From positions 206,317-270,316 of the forward strand of contig CALHRZ010000003.1 of assembly GCA_938038445.1 (NCBI GenBank): DNA of 64,000 bases. Direction: 5' to 3'. The position numbers and the translations under genes are program-made. Every line of letters starts with the position of its first letter. The stretch's first letter is position 1. This DNA is from an uncultured bacterium. GTDB lineage: Bacteria > Verrucomicrobiota > Kiritimatiellia > CAIKKV01. A model generated the notes under the pieces. It worked only from the letters and a program-made list of their open reading frames with translations. It was not told where the DNA came from and did not search any database. Shown here piece after piece: positions 61,279 to 64,000 of the stretch.

Positions 61279-63069
61279 TTACGGTTCTGGCCATAGCGGT
61301 TCCATTCGAATGGACCGGATGGTAACCAGGGATTGATGGCTGGGCGCTTGCCGTATTTCGAATCGATAGCCATCTATGGGACCGATCGGGACGGGGATGT
61401 CGAGCGAGAAATCGGTCCAATCTCGGCTTACCGGGGCATTTGTGATCAGAGGCTGGGGAGGCGTTTCCCATCCGGCAAGGAGGGGGGCTAATCGAGGGTC
61501 TTGTTCGATTAACTGTCGGACGAGTGGAAAGCGCCACTGGGAAGGTCGTTTGGGGTACAGTCCGATGGCCAGGGGAGACGGGGGGTTGGCCTTGAGGCGG
61601 ATAGACAGGCGGTGGGCGACGCCGGGCACGTGATGGAAAAGGGAGATGGCGAGGGCGAGGTCGGGCTCCTTTTTGTTCTGCGTGGGGGGAAGACGCCAAA
61701 CAGCGGCGGTTGTGTTGCCTTCCGATTCCCATCCAATTTCGCCCGGGACTGTGTCGCCGCATCCACGGTAAAAGCTTAGCATCGCTTCATCGAAACGCTC
61801 GAAGGGGAAGGCATTTAGCGATAAGGAGGTTGTGATCGGATAGGAAGCAAGCGCATTCGTTTCAAGAAGCAGGGGTGCGGTGGAGGTGGAGAACTGGTTT
61901 GCATCGGTGATCGTTCCCCAAACCACTAGAGGAAGACGTCGAGAGGGGATCGGAAGGATCGCTACGGCGGTTTGATTGGTCACGAGGGCAGGAAAGACAA
62001 ATGCGGCCCGATGGGGCCATCCGAGCCAGGGGGTGTATTCGCCGTAGCTTGCGATGATTTGGGCATTGGTTACAGGGCGAACGCCGGTCCATTCAAAGGA
62101 CGCGAGGATTTTTTCGTTTTCGAGGCGAAGGTGGATCGGTCCAGGGGCGTTGAACGGAGAGAGGGGAAGGGGAGCGATTGGGGTCGTGTCGAGGAAACGG
62201 ATCAGGGTTTCATCCACGTGGGGGGGGAATCCATGCTGCCAGTGCGGCATGATGATGAGGCGTTTGTCGGGGCCGGCGGCTTCGAGGAAGGTGCGGGTGA
62301 CGGCAGGGAAATGGAACCAGTGGTCGTTGAAAGCGATCCCCCAGATAAAGGGGATCGAGCGTTGGGCGAGGCGAAAGGCGGGGTCTATGGTGCGGTTCCA
62401 GACGGCCAACCCGTCGAGAGAATCCATGTGGAGAAACTGGGGAAGGCTGGTGCCTAGCGCATGGCGACCTCCTCCAAAAAAGGACATTCCGGCTTTGATG
62501 CGGGGGTCGGCCCCAGCGATTAGGGTGGCGAAAACGCCGCCGTAGGAGGCGCCGGCGACCGCCAAGCGATTGGGATCGGTCTCTGGCTGTTGCGCGAGAA
62601 CCGTGATTCCACGGAGCTGATCGCGGGCGAGCAAAGTGAGATTCGCTTCGGCGGGATTTCGAGTGTTGAACGGGGCCGTAAAGGAGTTTCGGATCGGATG
62701 GGGCAATGTGATGGCGAGGCAGGTCCAGCCGTGTTGAGCAAAAATACCGGGAAAGTGGCGATTGGCGGCTGCCATTCCGCCCATACTCCAAAAAAGGCCA
62801 GGCCGTGGGGCATTCCCTTCGACGAAGGCAAAGATTCCCTGAATTCGTTCGGGTTTGCCGTCAACTCTTCGAGAGGTGAATTCGAGGGTGCGGAAAACGA
62901 GACCGTTTGTTCGGTCTTCCGAAAGCACAACGGTTTCCGTCGGTTCTTTCAGAATTGCATCCCAGTCGAATAACGGATCAAGGGGCATTTGGGCGTGCAA
63001 GAGCCCGACGAAGGCGGTGAAGAGGAGAGGGGTGACGAGGAAGCTCAGGGGATGGAAAGAACGCTTCAT
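61279..63069 (-). CDS. Secreted alpha/beta hydrolase (acetyl xylan esterase or prolyl peptidase-like)
   Basis: 596 residues. A signal peptide (about 1-26) precedes an alpha/beta hydrolase domain (about 60-290): RPGLFWSMGGMAAANRHFP, a nucleophile elbow LAVAGASYGGVFATL with Ser in G-x-S-x-G, and PHWQHGFPPH as a candidate catalytic His region. A beta-rich C-terminal half (about 300-596) ends with a carbohydrate-binding-like or jelly-roll pattern (WTDFSLDIPVPIGPIDGYRFEIR). The enzyme probably removes ester groups from polymers outside the cytoplasm. It lies 14 bases downstream of the AraC-type gene. Confidence 0.8.
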   Translation of the reverse strand: MKRSFHPLSFLVTPLLFTAFVGLLHAQMPLDPLFDWDAILKEPTETVVLSEDRTNGLVFRTLEFTSRRVDGKPERIQGIFAFVEGNAPRPGLFWSMGGMAAANRHFPGIFAQHGWTCLAITLPHPIRNSFTAPFNTRNPAEANLTLLARDQLRGITVLAQQPETDPNRLAVAGASYGGVFATLIAGADPRIKAGMSFFGGGRHALGTSLPQFLHMDSLDGLAVWNRTIDPAFRLAQRSIPFIWGIAFNDHWFHFPAVTRTFLEAAGPDKRLIIMPHWQHGFPPHVDETLIRFLDTTPIAPLPLSPFNAPGPIHLRLENEKILASFEWTGVRPVTNAQIIASYGEYTPWLGWPHRAAFVFPALVTNQTAVAILPIPSRRLPLVVWGTITDANQFSTSTAPLLLETNALASYPITTSLSLNAFPFERFDEAMLSFYRGCGDTVPGEIGWESEGNTTAAVWRLPPTQNKKEPDLALAISLFHHVPGVAHRLSIRLKANPPSPLAIGLYPKRPSQWRFPLVRQLIEQDPRLAPLLAGWETPPQPLITNAPVSRDWTDFSLDIPVPIGPIDGYRFEIRQAPSHQSLVTIRSIRMEPLWPEP

Positions 63070-63083
63070 TCAGTCCTCTTGTT

Positions 63084-63677
63084 CTATTGGTCATCGTATT
63101 CCAAACGAAAGGTGCGCGGAGAGACTCCCACCCTTTGTTTGAAGCGGCGGGAGAAGGGGATGGATTGCAGAGGAAGAACGGGCCGCGTGGGATCCAAAGG
63201 TGGGATGTCCAGCCAGGCATTGAAGACGGGGCCGCCGAAGAAGAGGGCGAATTCGTCCCACCGTGTTCCGGGTAAGGGACCGTAGGCATGGGGGATGCCG
63301 GGAAAGAGAACCAGAAGGTCGCCAGCCACCATCGGGTAGGTTTTGTTGGAAAGATAGAGTCGGCCTTCTCCTTTCAGCATAAAGGTGAGGGAGAAACAGT
63401 CGAGTATCCGGCGGTAGGCAGGCGTTTCTTCCAGGCGGAGGGTCATGGCCCAACTGTTGCTGATTTGAAGGGCTCGGCTAACGTGATTCTGGCCGGGATG
63501 CCAGGGGTGATCGAAGAGCAACCAGTAAAGGCGAGGAGGAAGTTGCGGGCGTTGCGGCCGATGGCCTGTTTGGACAAAGAGCGAACCGCCCCACTTTTGA
63601 TGGAGTGTTTGGAGATTTAGAGCAGAACCATCTTCCCTCATAAGAGCCATTGTATTATGGCAACGAGGTTTTCTCAT
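63084..63677 (-). CDS. AraC-type regulator with internal deletion of the DNA-binding domain
   Basis: 197 residues, against 270-300 for intact AraC proteins. An N-terminal cupin sensor (about 75-165, FSLTFMLKGEGRLYLSNKTY ... GDLLVLFPGIPHAYGP) is normal. It then jumps from VLPLQSIP directly to FSRRFKQRVGVSPRTFR, which is the very end of the second helix-turn-helix. The linker and the first helix-turn-helix, about 90-100 residues, are missing while the frame is kept. It may be a sensor-only remnant. The start is uncertain: ATGs at 63677, 63650 and 63641, none with a ribosome site. It is upstream of the hydrolase on the same strand. Confidence 0.75.
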   Translation of the reverse strand: MRKPRCHNTMALMREDGSALNLQTLHQKWGGSLFVQTGHRPQRPQLPPRLYWLLFDHPWHPGQNHVSRALQISNSWAMTLRLEETPAYRRILDCFSLTFMLKGEGRLYLSNKTYPMVAGDLLVLFPGIPHAYGPLPGTRWDEFALFFGGPVFNAWLDIPPLDPTRPVLPLQSIPFSRRFKQRVGVSPRTFRLEYDDQ

Positions 63678-63754
63678 TCGTCAAATGAAAAAACGCGAGG
63701 CGATACAATTATCAAAATAATATGCCGCATTCATTTCCTTCCGCCCATGTCCCC

Positions 63755-63780
63755 TGGGGTGGACCCATTGTCTGGACCAA
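63755..63780. repeat. Candidate left terminal inverted repeat of an IS3-family element
   Basis: TGGGGTGGACCCATTGTCTGGACC (from 63755) has the pattern of IS3-family ends: TG at the tip and an internal near-repeat of TGGACC. It lies about 120 bases beyond the transposase stop. The partner end is outside the window, so this is not proven. Confidence 0.55.
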
Positions 63781-63900
63781 AAAGCGCTTGGGATAAGATA
63801 GAGGGTTTTGGATCATCGGTTGTTGGTTTGACCTGATGGTCTCCTCTCTGCTCCGTCTCCCTCACCGCCCCCTGAGGGGTGGGGAGGGTGGGCGCCGTGG

Positions 63901-63999
63901 TCAGGCCGCCTCAGCCTGACAGACCTCCTGCGACGTTTGATACTCCAAGGCCTGATTGGGCCGCCGCGTGTTGTAGAACGCGAAGTACTGGCTCAGGCT
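63901..63999 (-). CDS. IS3-family transposase (OrfB, integrase core), C-terminal fragment
   Basis: Only the last 32 codons are in the window, running off the right edge. The reading SLSQYFAFYNTRRPNQALEY followed by QTSQEV is the conserved C terminus of IS3 OrfB (YNxxRPHQALGYxTPxEV type), which follows the catalytic DDE core. The stop is TGA at 63901-63903 (minus strand). The rest of the gene lies beyond the window. Confidence 0.9.
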   Translation of the reverse strand, partial: SLSQYFAFYNTRRPNQALEYQTSQEVCQAEAA

Positions 64000-64000
64000 T

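Larger units (their letters stand above)
63755..64000 (-). mobile_element. IS3-family insertion sequence, truncated by the window edge
   Basis: The element contains the 3' end of an IS3-type transposase reading leftward and a candidate terminal repeat at 63755. Bases 63781-63900 between them are non-coding and include a short GC-rich inverted repeat (CCCCTGAGGGG, about 63870-63880). The insertion lies about 80 bases upstream of the deleted AraC-type gene. Confidence 0.75.

Overview
The window looks like a chromosomal segment of a Gram-negative member of the PVC superphylum, most probably Verrucomicrobiota or Kiritimatiellota. Four things point that way. A pseudopilin carries the H-x9-DG C-terminal motif (14051-14644). 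The division/cell-wall cluster has a LysM protein between murD and ftsW, as in Chlamydiae. A lipid A-type acyltransferase implies an outer membrane. Large secreted proteins end in the C-terminal style common in this group. Base composition is GC-rich by eye. The assignment is inference; no 16S gene is present.

Layout. 1-12.0 kb is a plus-strand run, much of it joined by ATGA/GTGA overlaps: LysM fragment, two tail-anchored coiled-coil proteins, gatCAB (Gln-tRNA/Asn-tRNA amidotransferase), PilB-PilT-PilB type IV pilus motor ATPases, trxB and an MsbA-like ABC exporter. 12-19 kb holds a convergent lytic transglycosylase, YjbQ, queA, a free-standing pseudopilin with its own promoter and terminator, priA and metG. 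19-29.6 kb is a partial dcw cluster (mraZ, rsmH, ftsL, ftsI, murE, murF, murD, LysM, ftsW) followed by a dCMP deaminase; mraY, murG, murC, ddl, ftsQ, ftsA and ftsZ are missing from it. 29.5-32.1 kb is a minus-strand group: YbjN-like protein, prenyl diphosphate synthase, gcvH and lipB.

32.3-41 kb holds an uncharacterised 580-residue transglutaminase-like protein, a xylulokinase-like FGGY kinase, a minus-strand envelope group (UDP-glucuronate 4-epimerase type, glycosyltransferase, DUF362/ferredoxin protein, LpxL-like acyltransferase) and a UroD-superfamily protein. 41.3-48.4 kb holds rpsA, tyrS, tyrA, a GspC-like acidic protein, queC, tRNA-Phe and purM. 48.6-52.7 kb is a complete sulfate uptake operon (sbp-cysT-cysW-cysA, minus strand) beside a cysteine-free Rrf2 regulator, with a palindrome between them.

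53-63.7 kb is more accessory in character: thyX, a 998-residue secreted LamG plus clan GH-A hydrolase, a neutral-ceramidase-like protein, a large secreted Fn3-like protein, a second UroD-superfamily protein, a secreted alpha/beta hydrolase and an AraC-type regulator that has lost most of its DNA-binding domain. An IS3-family insertion sequence starts near 63755 and runs off the right edge.

The most interesting signals are: promoters whose -10 boxes lie only 6-8 bases from the start codon (32355, 45424, 60193), suggesting leaderless mRNAs; a perfect 14-bp palindrome sharing the -35 boxes of two divergent genes (60151-60164); the 580-residue protein with an active-looking and a degenerate transglutaminase-like segment; the internally deleted AraC protein; and the linkage of gatCAB to the pilus motor genes.
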